A DNA stretch of 64,000 bases from Chryseobacterium indologenes (lineage in GTDB: Bacteria > Bacteroidota > Bacteroidia > Flavobacteriales > Weeksellaceae). The notes below the pieces were generated by a model, which did no database searches, was not told the origin of the DNA, and was given only the letters and a program-made list of their open reading frames with translations. The translations under genes were made by a program, and so were the position numbers. Shown here piece after piece: positions 29,204 through 39,578 of this stretch. Positions within the stretch are counted from its first letter, which is position 1; each line of letters starts with the position of its first letter. The stretch spans positions 29,732 through 93,731 of the forward strand of contig DJTE01000014.1 of NCBI GenBank assembly GCA_002439165.1, in the 5' to 3' direction.

Positions 29204-30349
29204 ATGCAGAGATTTTTTATCCAGAAATCCACCATCCTTTTCCTCTCGCTTATTGTTCTGGCGGGATGTAAGAAAAGTAATCCCAATCAGTCTTATCAGC
29301 AGCAGGCACCTGAACTTCCGGTAGAAACCGTAAAGCAGGGGGATGCTTCTGTTTCCAGAGAATATGCCGCCTCTGTTGAAGGGGTTTCCAATGTAGAGAT
29401 CCGCCCTCAGGTAACCGGTTATTTAAGCAAAATTTTTGTAGATGAAGGAGATTATGTGAGAGCGGGGCAGCCCCTGTTCAAAATTGAAGACCAGGTATTC
29501 CGTGAGCAGCTGAAAAGCGCACAGGCCGCTCTGATCACCGCACGGGCTACTCTGGCCACTTCTAAAATAGATCTTGACAGGAAAAAAGAACTTCTGAAAA
29601 ACAAAATGGTTTCCGATATCCAGGTGAAAGAAGCTGAAGCTGCGTATAACGGTGCAAGAGGTGCAGTCAGCCAGGCGATGTCCACCATCGAATCTGCGAA
29701 GATCAACCTGAATTTCTCCACGATTAAAGCTCCGGTAAGCGGATTTATCGGAAGATTCAATTACCGTCTGGGAAGTCTGATGACACCTTCCAACCAGGAG
29801 CCGATCACTCTTTTATCTGATATTCATGAGGTATATACGTATTTCAGCATGAGTGAGAATGATTTCAATAATTTTCAGAAACAGCATGCAGGAAGCAGCA
29901 TCGATGAAGTGATTAAAAATACCCCTGCGGTTTCTTTATTGCTTTCAGGCGGTGAAAAATATGCACAGACCGGAAAAATTGATGCCGTGGAAGGGCAGTT
30001 CAACAAAACTACGGGTTCCATTACCCTGAGAGCAAAATTCAGCAACCCTGATAACCTTTTGAGAAGCGGAAATACAGGAAAGATCGTTCTCGACCAGTTT
30101 TACAGCAATGTGATCCTTCTTCCGATTGCTTCCACAAGAACCATTCAGGATAAAATTTTCGTATTTACCATCAAAGACGGCAAAGCTATGATGCTTCCGG
30201 TAGAAGTGAACGGAAAAGCCGGAGATAATTTCATCGTTTCAAAAGGCCTGAAAGCCGGTGACCAGTACATTGCCACAGGATTTGACAGACTGCAGCCGGG
30301 AACTCCCGTAACAGCACAGAAGAAAAATGCGCAACAGAAAAAATCGTAA
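29204..30349 (+). CDS. RND efflux periplasmic adaptor (membrane fusion) lipoprotein
   Basis: I choose the ATG at 29204 (381 residues) rather than 29174, because it gives a normal lipoprotein signal with lipobox LAGC and lipidated Cys22. The protein has the usual adaptor plan: lipoyl half-motifs (NVEIRPQVTGYLSKIFVDEG and INLNFSTIKAPVSGFIG) flanking a helical hairpin, then beta-barrel and membrane-proximal domains. It would bridge the inner-membrane pump and the outer-membrane channel encoded by the next two genes. This is the AcrA/MexA class. Confidence 0.93.
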   Translation: MQRFFIQKSTILFLSLIVLAGCKKSNPNQSYQQQAPELPVETVKQGDASVSREYAASVEGVSNVEIRPQVTGYLSKIFVDEGDYVRAGQPLFKIEDQVFREQLKSAQAALITARATLATSKIDLDRKKELLKNKMVSDIQVKEAEAAYNGARGAVSQAMSTIESAKINLNFSTIKAPVSGFIGRFNYRLGSLMTPSNQEPITLLSDIHEVYTYFSMSENDFNNFQKQHAGSSIDEVIKNTPAVSLLLSGGEKYAQTGKIDAVEGQFNKTTGSITLRAKFSNPDNLLRSGNTGKIVLDQFYSNVILLPIASTRTIQDKIFVFTIKDGKAMMLPVEVNGKAGDNFIVSKGLKAGDQYIATGFDRLQPGTPVTAQKKNAQQKKS

Positions 30350-30358
30350 GAAGAAATC

Positions 30359-33300
30359 ATGTTAAAAAGAATTATAAAAAGACCCGTACTGGCAACGGTA
30401 ATTTCCGTGCTGCTTGTCATTCTGGGGATCGTCGGTATGGTAAGTCTGCCGATCACAAAATTTCCGGACATCGCACCGCCTACCGTTATGGTAACGGCTG
30501 CCTATCCGGGTGCCAATGCGGAAACCATTGCAAGATCTGTGGCTCCGCCTTTGGAAAATGCCATCAACGGAGTGGAAAACATGGATTACATCACGTCCAC
30601 TGCAAGTAATGACGGTACTTTAAGCATTACCGTGATCTTTAAATTGGGGACCGATCCCGATCAGGCTGCCATCAACGTACAGAACAGGGTAGCTCAGGTA
30701 ACCAACCAGCTTCCGGCAGAAGTGGTACAGGCCGGAATCACCACACTGAAAAGACAGAACAGTATGATCGCGATGGTCTCTCTCACCAGTAAAGACGGAA
30801 CTATGGATGATCTTTTCCTGGAAAACTATGCAAAGATCAACATCGTTCCCGAGCTGAAAAGAGTGAAAGGAGTAGGAGATGCTATGGTATACGGAAATAA
30901 AGACTACTCTATGAGGGTATGGCTGGATCCGAATAAACTGACTTCCTATAACCTTACCCCGGCAGAAGTTTCCCGTGCGATCCAGTCTCAGAACCTGGAA
31001 GCGGCACCCGGAAGATTCGGGGAAAGAAGTAAAGAAGCTATGGAGTATGTTCTTCGCTATAAAGGAAAGTTTACAGAACCTGAGCAGTATGAAAATATTA
31101 TCATTAAAGCACTGAGTGACGGCTCCGTTCTGAAATTAAAAGATGTTGCCAAAGTGGAATTTGGCGCGTACAGCTATACGGTTTCTTCCAATTACAATAA
31201 AAAACCTTCGGTAACGATGGCGATATTCCAGATGGCAGGATCCAATGCCAATGAAGTGCAGATCGCACTTCAGGAAAGAATGAAAGAACTGGAAAAATCG
31301 TTCCCGCAAGGCATGAATTATGAAATTCCTTATGCAACGAAAGAAGCACTGGATCAGTCGATCGACCAGGTAATCCATACCCTGATAGAAGCATTTATCC
31401 TGGTATTCATCGTGGTGTATATCTTCCTGCAGGATTTCCGTTCCACTCTGATTCCGGCTATTGCAGTTCCGGTATCGATTGTAGGAACATTCTTCTTTAT
31501 GAAAATTTTCGGGTTTTCAATCAATATCCTGACGTTGTTTGCCCTGGTACTGGCCATTGGTATTGTGGTAGATGACGCCATTGTCGTCGTGGAAGCGGTC
31601 CATGCTAAAATGGAACATAAAAAACTCAACCCGAGGGCCGCAACCATGTCGGCGATGAGCGAGATCACAGGAGCTATTGTTTCAATTACCCTGATCATGT
31701 CTGCCGTATTCGTTCCGGTAGCGTTTATGAGCGGTTCTACGGGACTGTTTTATCAGCAGTTTGCTTTAACTTTAGCCATTGCCATCGTTATTTCTGCGGT
31801 AAATGCCTTAACACTGAGCCCCGCTTTATGTGCTTTGTTACTGAAGCATAACCACGGAGGAACCCATGAAAAAATGAACTTCAAAGACCGGTTTTTTGCC
31901 GGTTTTAATGCCAGCTTCAACAAGCTGACCTTCCGTTACGGAAAATCGGTGTTGTTCCTGTTAAAAAGAAAATGGGTAGCGATTGTTCTTATCCTTGTTT
32001 TCGGAGGACTGTTCGCATGGATGTCCATGACAACACCTAAAGGATTTATTCCGGATGAAGACCAGAGTTTTATTATCGTTACAGCCAACCTTGCTCCGGG
32101 AGCTTCTAAAGACAGAACTTCCCAGGTAGTTTCGGATACGGAAGACCTTTTGATGAAGAATCCGGCAGTAGATGAGGTGATTTCCGTAGATGGACTGAAC
32201 CTCTTCAGTGGATCAATGTCATCCTCCGCGGCATCTATTTTCGTAAAGCTGAAAAAGGGTGAAGAGAGAGGAAAAGTGAGCAATATCAACGATATTATCG
32301 GGCAGGTTCAGGGAATGCTTTCTCAGGATAAAAGAGCCAATTTCCTTGTTCTGAATACGCCAACAGTAGACGGTTTCGGAAATACCAGCGGGATGGAACT
32401 TGTGCTTCAGGACCGTACCAATGGAGAACTTCAGAATTTAGGAAATATTTCTTACGGAATGATGGGCGCTTTGATGCAGAGACCGGAAGTGGCCGTGGCA
32501 TTTACCACCTTTGATGTTACCTATCCGCAGTTTGAAGTGCTTGTAGATGAGGTGAAGGCTGCACAGCTGGGAGTGAGTGTTGCTGATGTGCTTGGCGTAA
32601 TGCAGGGATACTACGGAAGTATACAGTCTTCGGATTTCAACAGATTCGGGAAATATTACAGGGTATTGGTACAGTCTACCCCGGAAAGCAGACAGGACAA
32701 GGAATCTCTGAACGGTATTTTCGTTAAAAATAATTCAGGGGAAATGGTTCCTGTAAACACGCTGGTGACTTTAAAGCAGGTGACCGGTGCTGAGGTGGTG
32801 GACCGTTTCAACCTGTTCAACTCTTCCAATTTAACGGTGATGCCGGCTCCGGGATTCAGTACGGGACAGGCAATGGCAGCGATAGAAGAAGTGAGCAAAC
32901 AGGTACTTCCGCCGGGATATACCTATGATTATAAAGGAATGAGCCGTGAAGAGGTTTCGGCAGGTTCACAGTCGGTGATGATCTTCGGATTGTGTATTGT
33001 GTTTGTATTTTTCCTGCTTTCTGCGCAGTATGAAAGCTATGTCCTTCCTTTAGCGGTGCTGATCGCTATTCCGGTAGGTTTATCAGGAGTATTTGTAGGA
33101 ATCACGCTGGCAGATCTTTCCAACAATATTTATGTACAGATCGCTTTGGTGATGCTGATCGGGCTTCTTGCCAAAAACGGGATCCTGATCGTGGAATTTG
33201 CCATTCAGAGAAGAAGAGCAGGGAAAAGTCTGATCGCTTCGGCAGTAGAAGGGGCAAAAGCACGTCTGCGTCCGATTCTGATGACTTCACTGGCATTCAT

Positions 33301-33499
33301 TACGGGACTTCTTCCGTTGCTGTTTGTGGTAGGACCTTCTGCTTTAGGAAACCATTCCATCGGCTATGCAGCGGTTTCGGGGATGCTTTTCGGTACAATC
33401 CTGGGAATTTTTGTGGTTCCGGTACTTTTTGTAGTCTTCCAGGCCCTGCATGAAAAGATGAGTGGAAAAACGATAACGGACGCCGACTGGGAATATTAA
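30359..33499 (+). CDS. RND multidrug efflux pump, inner-membrane permease (HAE1 family)
   Basis: 1046 residues, the usual length of AcrB-class pumps. The N-terminus has IIKRPVLATVISVLLVILG, the porter loops follow, and the proton relay pair is Asp405-Asp406 (GIVVDDAIVVVE; AcrB has 407 and 408). A second copy of the helix bundle is near the C-terminus (LLAKNGILIVEFA). It exports hydrophobic compounds from the periplasm and inner membrane using proton influx. It is the middle gene of adaptor, pump and channel, starting 9 nt after the adaptor. Confidence 0.96.
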   Translation: MLKRIIKRPVLATVISVLLVILGIVGMVSLPITKFPDIAPPTVMVTAAYPGANAETIARSVAPPLENAINGVENMDYITSTASNDGTLSITVIFKLGTDPDQAAINVQNRVAQVTNQLPAEVVQAGITTLKRQNSMIAMVSLTSKDGTMDDLFLENYAKINIVPELKRVKGVGDAMVYGNKDYSMRVWLDPNKLTSYNLTPAEVSRAIQSQNLEAAPGRFGERSKEAMEYVLRYKGKFTEPEQYENIIIKALSDGSVLKLKDVAKVEFGAYSYTVSSNYNKKPSVTMAIFQMAGSNANEVQIALQERMKELEKSFPQGMNYEIPYATKEALDQSIDQVIHTLIEAFILVFIVVYIFLQDFRSTLIPAIAVPVSIVGTFFFMKIFGFSINILTLFALVLAIGIVVDDAIVVVEAVHAKMEHKKLNPRAATMSAMSEITGAIVSITLIMSAVFVPVAFMSGSTGLFYQQFALTLAIAIVISAVNALTLSPALCALLLKHNHGGTHEKMNFKDRFFAGFNASFNKLTFRYGKSVLFLLKRKWVAIVLILVFGGLFAWMSMTTPKGFIPDEDQSFIIVTANLAPGASKDRTSQVVSDTEDLLMKNPAVDEVISVDGLNLFSGSMSSSAASIFVKLKKGEERGKVSNINDIIGQVQGMLSQDKRANFLVLNTPTVDGFGNTSGMELVLQDRTNGELQNLGNISYGMMGALMQRPEVAVAFTTFDVTYPQFEVLVDEVKAAQLGVSVADVLGVMQGYYGSIQSSDFNRFGKYYRVLVQSTPESRQDKESLNGIFVKNNSGEMVPVNTLVTLKQVTGAEVVDRFNLFNSSNLTVMPAPGFSTGQAMAAIEEVSKQVLPPGYTYDYKGMSREEVSAGSQSVMIFGLCIVFVFFLLSAQYESYVLPLAVLIAIPVGLSGVFVGITLADLSNNIYVQIALVMLIGLLAKNGILIVEFAIQRRRAGKSLIASAVEGAKARLRPILMTSLAFITGLLPLLFVVGPSALGNHSIGYAAVSGMLFGTILGIFVVPVLFVVFQALHEKMSGKTITDADWEY

Positions 33500-33516
33500 T
33501 CCAAATGATTATAACA

Positions 33517-34932
33517 ATGAATTCAATTAAAAATATAGCTTATATCGCACTTATTTCAGGGGTAGCAGTATCCTGCAAAGTTCAGAAATATGAGCAGCCT
33601 GAAGTGAAAATGCCAGAAACATTCAGAAATGACAGTCTTGCAGCAGATACTCAGGAGAATATCGCAAAGATCAGCTACAAAGATTTTTTTAAAGATCCTG
33701 TTCTTGTTGCTTTGATTGATAAAGCAATGGCACAGAACAATGATCTTCTTGCCGCGCTGAAGCAGATAGAATATGCATCACTGGCTTATAACCAAAGCAA
33801 ATGGGGAAATGTTCCGGTGATCAGCGGAGGCCTTAATGCCAATATCAGCAGGCCTTCTGATAACAGTATGAACGGAATGATGGCGGGACAGTTTATGGGT
33901 AAAAGATACATGGAAGATTATACGGCTTCCGTGAATATTTCCTGGGAAGCGGACATCTGGGGCAAGATCAGAGGCAGGAAAGAACAGGCTTTGGCGGAAT
34001 ACCTTAAAACACAGGAAGCGGCAAAGGCAGTGAAAACCCAGCTGGTAGCTTCTGTGGTGCAGGGATATTATAATCTGCTGATGCTGGATACCCAGCTGGA
34101 CATCACAAAATCCAATCTCACCTATGCAGACAGTACCCTGAAATATCTTGAAAAACAGCAGGAATTGGGACTTACAACCGCGCTGGCAGTACAGCAGCAG
34201 GAGATTGTAAAAGATCAGATCCTGAAATCGATTCCGGCCTTAGAAAGTTCGGTTGCCATTCAGGAAAACGCGATCAGTCTGCTTACAGGTTCTATGCCCG
34301 ACAGGGTTGAGAGAAGTGCAGGCCTGAATAATGTGCAGTCACCGGATAAAATTGCATCGGGAATCCCTTCGGAACTATTAAGTTACCGGCCGGATATTAA
34401 AAGTGCCGAACTTGAAGTAAGGAAAAGCGCTGCGGCCATTCATGTCGCCAAAATGAATATGTATCCTTCCCTGAATATTACGGCACAGGGTGGTCTGAAT
34501 GCTTTCCAGGCCAGCAAATGGTTCAGTATTCCCGGATCACTCTTCGGAATGGCTGCCGGAGCTATTGCACAGCCTATCCTGAATGGGAAACAGCTGAAAA
34601 CCCAGTATGAACAGTCGAAAGTACTGGCGGATCAGGCTGAACTTGGTTTTAAACAGTCTGTTTTAAAGGCGGTAGGAGAGGTCTCCGATGCACTGGTGCA
34701 GATCCGGAAGCTGGAAGAACAGCAGAAAATCGCAGAGGGGCTGGCTGCGAAATCCAGTGAAGCGGTAAAGAAAGCGGATATTCTGTTTAAATACAACTCA
34801 GCGACCTATGTTGAGGTGATTATCGCTCAGACGAATAAACTTCAGACGGAGCTTGATCTTGCTTCCCTGAAAGCACAAAGACTGAACGCTATTACCGCCC
34901 TGTACAGAGCGGTAGGCGGGGGATGGCAATAA
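33517..34932 (+). CDS. RND outer-membrane channel lipoprotein (TolC/NodT family)
   Basis: The start at 33517 (471 residues) gives MNSIKN... with a lipobox VAVSC and lipidated Cys20; an ATG at 33505 adds four residues. Two repeated halves of long helices and strands (ADIWGKIRGRKEQALAEYL; LLSYRPDIKSAELEVRKSAAAI) are the OEP signature. It forms the trimeric outer-membrane duct of the pump. It ends the operon and is followed by a terminator. Confidence 0.94.
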   Translation: MNSIKNIAYIALISGVAVSCKVQKYEQPEVKMPETFRNDSLAADTQENIAKISYKDFFKDPVLVALIDKAMAQNNDLLAALKQIEYASLAYNQSKWGNVPVISGGLNANISRPSDNSMNGMMAGQFMGKRYMEDYTASVNISWEADIWGKIRGRKEQALAEYLKTQEAAKAVKTQLVASVVQGYYNLLMLDTQLDITKSNLTYADSTLKYLEKQQELGLTTALAVQQQEIVKDQILKSIPALESSVAIQENAISLLTGSMPDRVERSAGLNNVQSPDKIASGIPSELLSYRPDIKSAELEVRKSAAAIHVAKMNMYPSLNITAQGGLNAFQASKWFSIPGSLFGMAAGAIAQPILNGKQLKTQYEQSKVLADQAELGFKQSVLKAVGEVSDALVQIRKLEEQQKIAEGLAAKSSEAVKKADILFKYNSATYVEVIIAQTNKLQTELDLASLKAQRLNAITALYRAVGGGWQ

Positions 34933-34944
34933 AGTAAAACTGAG

Positions 34945-34979
34945 CCTGCTTCGTCTGTAATGATGCAGCAGGTTTTTTA
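34945..34979 (+). terminator. Terminator of the RND operon
   Basis: CCTGCT (34945-34950) and AGCAGG (34967-34972) flank a 16-nt loop and are followed by TTTTTT. It lies 12 nt after the channel gene. Confidence 0.7.
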
Positions 34980-34991
34980 ATCCATATTATT

Positions 34992-35546
34992 ATGAAAAAT
35001 GCAGATATACAGGACGGAATTATTCTTATTCCCGATTTCAGCGGATTCACCGAATTTGTGTTCAGCACAAAGCTTTACACGGGAGAATATATTGTGAGAC
35101 AGCTTCTCTCAACGCTGATTGATGTAAACGGACGTTATTTTGAGATTTCCGAGATCGAAGGTGATGCTATTCTGTTCTACCGTTATGATGAAAATCCGTC
35201 TTACGGGAATATTTCTGCCATGCTGTGGAAAATGCGGAATGCTTTCAACAAAAAGATCGAGGAACTGAGCAGGGCATTAAGTACGTCTATTGATCTGTCG
35301 CTGAAATTTATAGTGCATTACGGAAAGTTTTCGCAATACCAGATCGGAAGTTTTAAAAAACTTTACGGAAAACCTGTTGTAGAAGCCCATCAGTTACTGA
35401 AAAATGACTTTGCAGAACAGCCTTCCTATGCTTTATTCAGTAATTCTTTTCTGGAAAGCAGCCGTAATAATGAGGTGCATATGAAAACTTCAGGCCGCCA
35501 TCTTCCCGAGGTAGGAATGATTCATTATTTTGAAAATGTAAACTAG
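34992..35546 (+). CDS. DUF2652 family protein
   Basis: 184 residues with the DUF2652 pattern: GIILIPDFSGFTEFV at the start, EISEIEGDAILFYR near residue 55, and a basic strand/loop region after. The family is thought to share the fold of adenylate/guanylate cyclases; the usual catalytic residues are not obvious here, so it may be a sensor or partner and not an active cyclase. No signal peptide is seen. It lies alone between two terminators. Its role is not known to me. Confidence 0.75.
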   Translation: MKNADIQDGIILIPDFSGFTEFVFSTKLYTGEYIVRQLLSTLIDVNGRYFEISEIEGDAILFYRYDENPSYGNISAMLWKMRNAFNKKIEELSRALSTSIDLSLKFIVHYGKFSQYQIGSFKKLYGKPVVEAHQLLKNDFAEQPSYALFSNSFLESSRNNEVHMKTSGRHLPEVGMIHYFENVN

Positions 35547-35584
35547 CATATCTATTTTTTAATCCTTGTAAATTTGCTATTGTA

Positions 35585-35610
35585 TGTCCGGATTTTTCCG
35601 GGCATTTTTC
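35585..35610 (+). terminator. Intrinsic terminator
   Basis: TGTCCGGA / TCCGGGCA (one G-U pair) with a TTTT loop (35585-35604) is followed by TTTTT. It ends the DUF2652 transcript. Confidence 0.78.
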
Positions 35611-35741
35611 ATTTTTAAGTGATATAAATAATGTTGTTTTTTGCTTTAAAAACAGGGTATTTGAAATGTTTTTTATTTTTCCCATATTTCGTGTAACAAA
35701 CTTTCATTCACAGTTGTCTTATAGGAGAAATATTACTTTGG

Positions 35742-37886
35742 ATGAAAATAATTATATGTTCGGTTGCTTTATTAACGGGTTCTTTTACTTTAGCCCAGGC
35801 AGCGAATGACACGATAAAGAAAAATGAGAAAGAGATAGAAACGGTAACCCTTACTGCCAGAAAACCAACGGTAGAGTCTAAAGTGGACCGTACTGTTTTC
35901 AACGTAGCCAACAGCTCTATCCTTGCCGGAAATACAACCTGGGATGTTCTGAGAATGACGCCTATGGTAAGTATCGATAATAATGATGCGGTAAAAGCGG
36001 AAGGAGAATCGGTAACGGTATACATCAACGACCGTAAATCTGTTTTTACCGGAAAGGAATTAAAGGAATACCTCAAGACTATTCCTGCGGACAATCTGAT
36101 GAAGATTGAAGTAATCACAAGTCCGTCCTCAAGATATGAAACCACAGGTTCGGTTATCAACATTGTGCTGAAAAAAAGGGATGATGAAGGAATGAAAGGA
36201 AGTGTAACCTTCAACAACAGGCAACAGAGAAAGAATTCACAATATACCAACCTTAATCTGAATTATCATAAGAAGAATTTTACCCAGACCTTAATCGGAA
36301 GTTACAGTGATAATACCTATGTTCAGAAAAGTTTTTACGAAAATACCCTGTATAAGGACAACTCTCTGAACCAGGTGAATAATGAAGTGATCGGAAGAGG
36401 TCAAAGTCCTTCGTTCTCCTCAACTTCCGAGTTTGAACTGAACGATAAAAATAATGTGGGGCTTATCCTGGAATATTATCAGAGCAGAAATAGCTCTACT
36501 TCAGATGCTGACGGGATCAATTATTTAAATAATGAATATCAGGACTCTTATCACCAGGATCAGGATGTAGCCGGAAAGTACAGGACTCTGGGAACCAATC
36601 TTTTCTATAAATATTATGATAAAGAGAAAAATAAGATCCTTGATATTAACGTAGGTTCCAATTATAATTCTCAGGTAAATGCCAACACGTTCCTGAAAAC
36701 GTTTAATGTTTCTCCGCTTTCGGATCTTTTATTGACTAATTCTGATGAGCAGACCCGGAATTATTATGTGAAGGTGGACTATACGCAGCCTTTAGGAAAA
36801 TCCGGCGGCAGCTTTGAAGTAGGTGGAAAAATGGACTTCAATAACAACGTGATCGCGAATGATGCCAACGGAAGCTACCTGAACAATATCCGTAAAAATG
36901 ACGTTTTCCATTACCAGGATAATATCAACTCCCTGTATGCGAATTACAGCAAAACCTTTTTTGAAAAGCTGGAAACCAGAGTAGGACTGCGTTATGAGCA
37001 TATCGATCTTAAAATGAGACAGGATATTGCCGGAACGGAAAGAAAAGATTCTTACGGTGCGTTCCTTCCTAATTTATTGGTAAAATATACTTTTTCAGAT
37101 AAATATGATCTGAGCCTTACGTATAACAGAAACCTATGGCGTCCGTGGTATTCCGAGTTCAATCCTTTCCTTGTTCCTACCAACGACGGAACGTACAGCA
37201 GGGGAAATATGGATCTGGAACCCAATCCAAGCCACAGACTGTATATGAAATTCGGATTTAAGAAAAAATATTTCCTTTCGGCAAGGTATATGTTCACCGA
37301 CCAGGATTACTGGACCACTTTAAGGGAAGAAAATAATTTGCTGGTAACCCTTCCTGATAACCTGAACGGAAAGGTTCAGAAATACTACGTGTTCGCCAAT
37401 ACCAACCAGTCTTTCCTGAAGAATAAGCTGAATGTGAATGTCGGGATAGGATGGTATTATGTTGATAATCATGATTTCAATGAAAAGAATAATCTTCAGG
37501 GAGCCAAATACCTGAGCTATTTGGGAGGATCTGCGAACCTTTCATACACCAATCTTTTCAATAAAAATATTAATCTGAGTGCCTGGGTGGAAATTGCCAA
37601 TCAGAACAGCGGTAACTCCTACGGAAACAAAGTGAATGTTTTCCATAATTTCTCAGCTACGAAAATATTCCCAAAAACGCAGATGGAAGTCAGCCTTCAA
37701 CTGATGAATATTTTCCAGAGACCTAATTATGATGCAACCAGTTTCAGCCAGTACGGAACTGTAAGAACATCTTCAAAATGGGACTGGTACGGAGCTTCCA
37801 TTTCCTTTGTAAAACGTTTCGGAAATCAGAAAGTGAAATCGAATACCAAAACCGATGTAGAGAAAAATTCGGGAGGGGGGAAATAA
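35742..37886 (+). CDS. TonB-dependent receptor-like outer-membrane beta-barrel protein
   Basis: 714 residues starting with a Sec signal (MKIIICSVALLTGSFTLAQA). A plug-like region follows (ETVTLTARKPTVESKVDRTVF, then IKVEVITSPSSRYETTGSVINIVLKK), and then a long barrel rich in alternating aromatic strands, matching the outer-membrane beta-barrel family PF14905. The missing carboxypeptidase-like domain suggests a short variant. It would take up a ligand across the outer membrane with TonB energy, or act as an exporter/surface barrel. A TACTTTG box lies just before the ATG. Ligand unknown. Confidence 0.85.
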   Translation: MKIIICSVALLTGSFTLAQAANDTIKKNEKEIETVTLTARKPTVESKVDRTVFNVANSSILAGNTTWDVLRMTPMVSIDNNDAVKAEGESVTVYINDRKSVFTGKELKEYLKTIPADNLMKIEVITSPSSRYETTGSVINIVLKKRDDEGMKGSVTFNNRQQRKNSQYTNLNLNYHKKNFTQTLIGSYSDNTYVQKSFYENTLYKDNSLNQVNNEVIGRGQSPSFSSTSEFELNDKNNVGLILEYYQSRNSSTSDADGINYLNNEYQDSYHQDQDVAGKYRTLGTNLFYKYYDKEKNKILDINVGSNYNSQVNANTFLKTFNVSPLSDLLLTNSDEQTRNYYVKVDYTQPLGKSGGSFEVGGKMDFNNNVIANDANGSYLNNIRKNDVFHYQDNINSLYANYSKTFFEKLETRVGLRYEHIDLKMRQDIAGTERKDSYGAFLPNLLVKYTFSDKYDLSLTYNRNLWRPWYSEFNPFLVPTNDGTYSRGNMDLEPNPSHRLYMKFGFKKKYFLSARYMFTDQDYWTTLREENNLLVTLPDNLNGKVQKYYVFANTNQSFLKNKLNVNVGIGWYYVDNHDFNEKNNLQGAKYLSYLGGSANLSYTNLFNKNINLSAWVEIANQNSGNSYGNKVNVFHNFSATKIFPKTQMEVSLQLMNIFQRPNYDATSFSQYGTVRTSSKWDWYGASISFVKRFGNQKVKSNTKTDVEKNSGGGK

Positions 37887-37904
37887 TAAATTTAAAACCT
37901 TATT

Positions 37905-37938
37905 AAAAAAGCACTTACAGTTTTGTGAGTGCTTTTTT
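37905..37938 (+). terminator. Terminator after the barrel gene
   Basis: AAAAAAGCACT / AGTGCTTTTTTTT with a short loop (37905-37938), 19 nt after the stop. The A/T flanks make it usable in either direction. Confidence 0.8.
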
Positions 37939-38004
37939 TTATCAATCTTTTAAAAAAGTAATTATTTAACATAAATTATGTTAATTTTATAGCAAACTAG
38001 CTTT

Positions 38005-38799
38005 ATGGATGAGAGATTTTTAACTGATGCCGAAAAGCCTCATCTCCTTGTCAAGGTTTGGAACGATTATCCTGAAATCCTTCAGAACGGAAATGAGATT
38101 TTTCCGCCGCCTTCTATTGAAAAGATTATAGGAGATGTATTCTCTATGGGAGAATTCTATTATTACGTGATCAATTTTGCAGACAGCACCTTAAGCGGAC
38201 ACCATCCCAATATCCTCACCATGCATGGTCTGAAAGACTACCCTTATCACCTTAAAGAAGTTATAGATCTGATACATCCCGATGATCTGGATTTTGTAAT
38301 GGAAGCGGAGAGAATGAGCATTGAAAAAATGAGGGAAATAGACGGATTCAAACACCAGCAGGAGCTTAAGACAAGCTACTGTTTCCGGATGAGAACGGCA
38401 AAAGGAAATTACGAAATGTTTCATCATCAGGCTCTCCACACTAAGAAAAGTGACGACGGAAAACTCCTGCAGGCCGTTAATATTCATACCAATATCCAGC
38501 ATATTACCAGAGAGAACAGCTATATTGTACTGGTGCAGGGAATAGGAAGCCGGAATGATTTTCATCAGATGCATTACCTTCCCGATATCAGGAATCCCGA
38601 ACTGAAGAATCTGCTGACTAAAAGGGAAGTTGAGGTGCTCAGCTTACTGATTAACGGAAACTCTGCAAAAGAGATTGCAGACAGGCTGAGTATTTCTTAT
38701 CATACGGTGACCACACACCGTAAGAATATCCTCAGAAAAATCGGATGCAAAAAGGTTTCAGAGCTGGTAAAGGTGGCTATTGAATACGGATATATCTAA
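38005..38799 (+). CDS. LuxR-type regulator with N-terminal PAS-like domain
   Basis: 264 residues. The first ~190 contain a PAS-like region with the HPDDLDFVMEAE phrase near residue 92 and a strand set typical of PAS fold 3. The C-terminal 60 residues are a LuxR HTH (LTKREVEVLSLLINGNSAKEIADRLSIS). No receiver Asp is visible, so it probably senses a small ligand or redox cue directly. It lies alone between two terminator-like hairpins. Confidence 0.88.
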   Translation: MDERFLTDAEKPHLLVKVWNDYPEILQNGNEIFPPPSIEKIIGDVFSMGEFYYYVINFADSTLSGHHPNILTMHGLKDYPYHLKEVIDLIHPDDLDFVMEAERMSIEKMREIDGFKHQQELKTSYCFRMRTAKGNYEMFHHQALHTKKSDDGKLLQAVNIHTNIQHITRENSYIVLVQGIGSRNDFHQMHYLPDIRNPELKNLLTKREVEVLSLLINGNSAKEIADRLSISYHTVTTHRKNILRKIGCKKVSELVKVAIEYGYI

Positions 38800-38895
38800 C
38801 AGGAAAATGGGGCTGTACGGGTTATGGATCATGATTCGGCATAAGTGGAATAAAATACAACTTCCAACCGGTTTCATTATGGTATCGTGTTAAAA

Positions 38896-38940
38896 TAAAG
38901 ACCAATCTCTGGCGGGGCTGGCTGCATCGACTGGTCTTTA
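38896..38940. terminator. Hairpin between convergent genes
   Basis: TAAAGACCA (38896-38904) and TGGTCTTTA (38932-38940) face each other between the LuxR-type gene and the minus-strand hydrolase gene. The T-run is short, so function as a bidirectional terminator is likely but not firm. Confidence 0.5.
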
Positions 38941-38947
38941 TTCTAAA

Positions 38948-39553
38948 TTATATTCCTCCCTGCATAATATCGTATACACTGAAAACCTGTTTTGTCAGTT
39001 CCCGCGCATGGGGATTTTTCCAGTCGTTCATCCATTCAGCTCCCAGAGGCATCCATGTAGTAGGAACGGCACCAGCCTGAAGCATTCTTTTAATGCTGTA
39101 ATGATGGGCATCATGAGAGGCATCACCGGCAGCATCAATTAAGACATAGACTTCATAGCCCGATTTTAACGCATGCAGGACAGAAAAGGCCAGACACATG
39201 CTTGTCCAAAGACCGGAAATAATCAGCTTTTTCCGTCCGGTTTTCTGTACTGCTTCCACCACCTGGGTATCCTGAAAAGCATCAAAAGCAGGCATTTCAT
39301 TACGTTCAATTACTTTTTGCCCAGGAAATAAATCTGTAATTTCTTTGATAAAAGGTCCATTGCCGGCTTCATAAATAGAAGTCAGCACAACAGGAATATC
39401 AAGAATTTTAGCTGCTTTTGCAGCCGCAACAGTACAATTTTTAATCGCAGTTCTGTTTCCTGATTCCACACCATTAAACATAGCTTTTTGATAATCGATG
39501 AGTAATAACACCGAGTTTTCGGGAGTTAAGAACTCTAATTTTGAATTTTCCAT
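38948..39553 (-). CDS. Isochorismatase-family hydrolase (YcaC-like)
   Basis: 201 residues. It has the N-terminal LLIDYQKAM strand with Asp20 and the cysteine strand WTSMCLAFSVL with Cys120; the usual catalytic Lys could not be placed with confidence. Family members hydrolyse amides or related bonds, often of aromatic or nitrogen compounds. It is the last of four minus-strand genes that begin with the flavin enzyme at 41307 and may act on a product of that enzyme. Confidence 0.85.
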   Translation of the reverse strand: MENSKLEFLTPENSVLLLIDYQKAMFNGVESGNRTAIKNCTVAAAKAAKILDIPVVLTSIYEAGNGPFIKEITDLFPGQKVIERNEMPAFDAFQDTQVVEAVQKTGRKKLIISGLWTSMCLAFSVLHALKSGYEVYVLIDAAGDASHDAHHYSIKRMLQAGAVPTTWMPLGAEWMNDWKNPHARELTKQVFSVYDIMQGGI

Positions 39554-39578
39554 TGTGATTTTTTTACTAAAGGTGAAT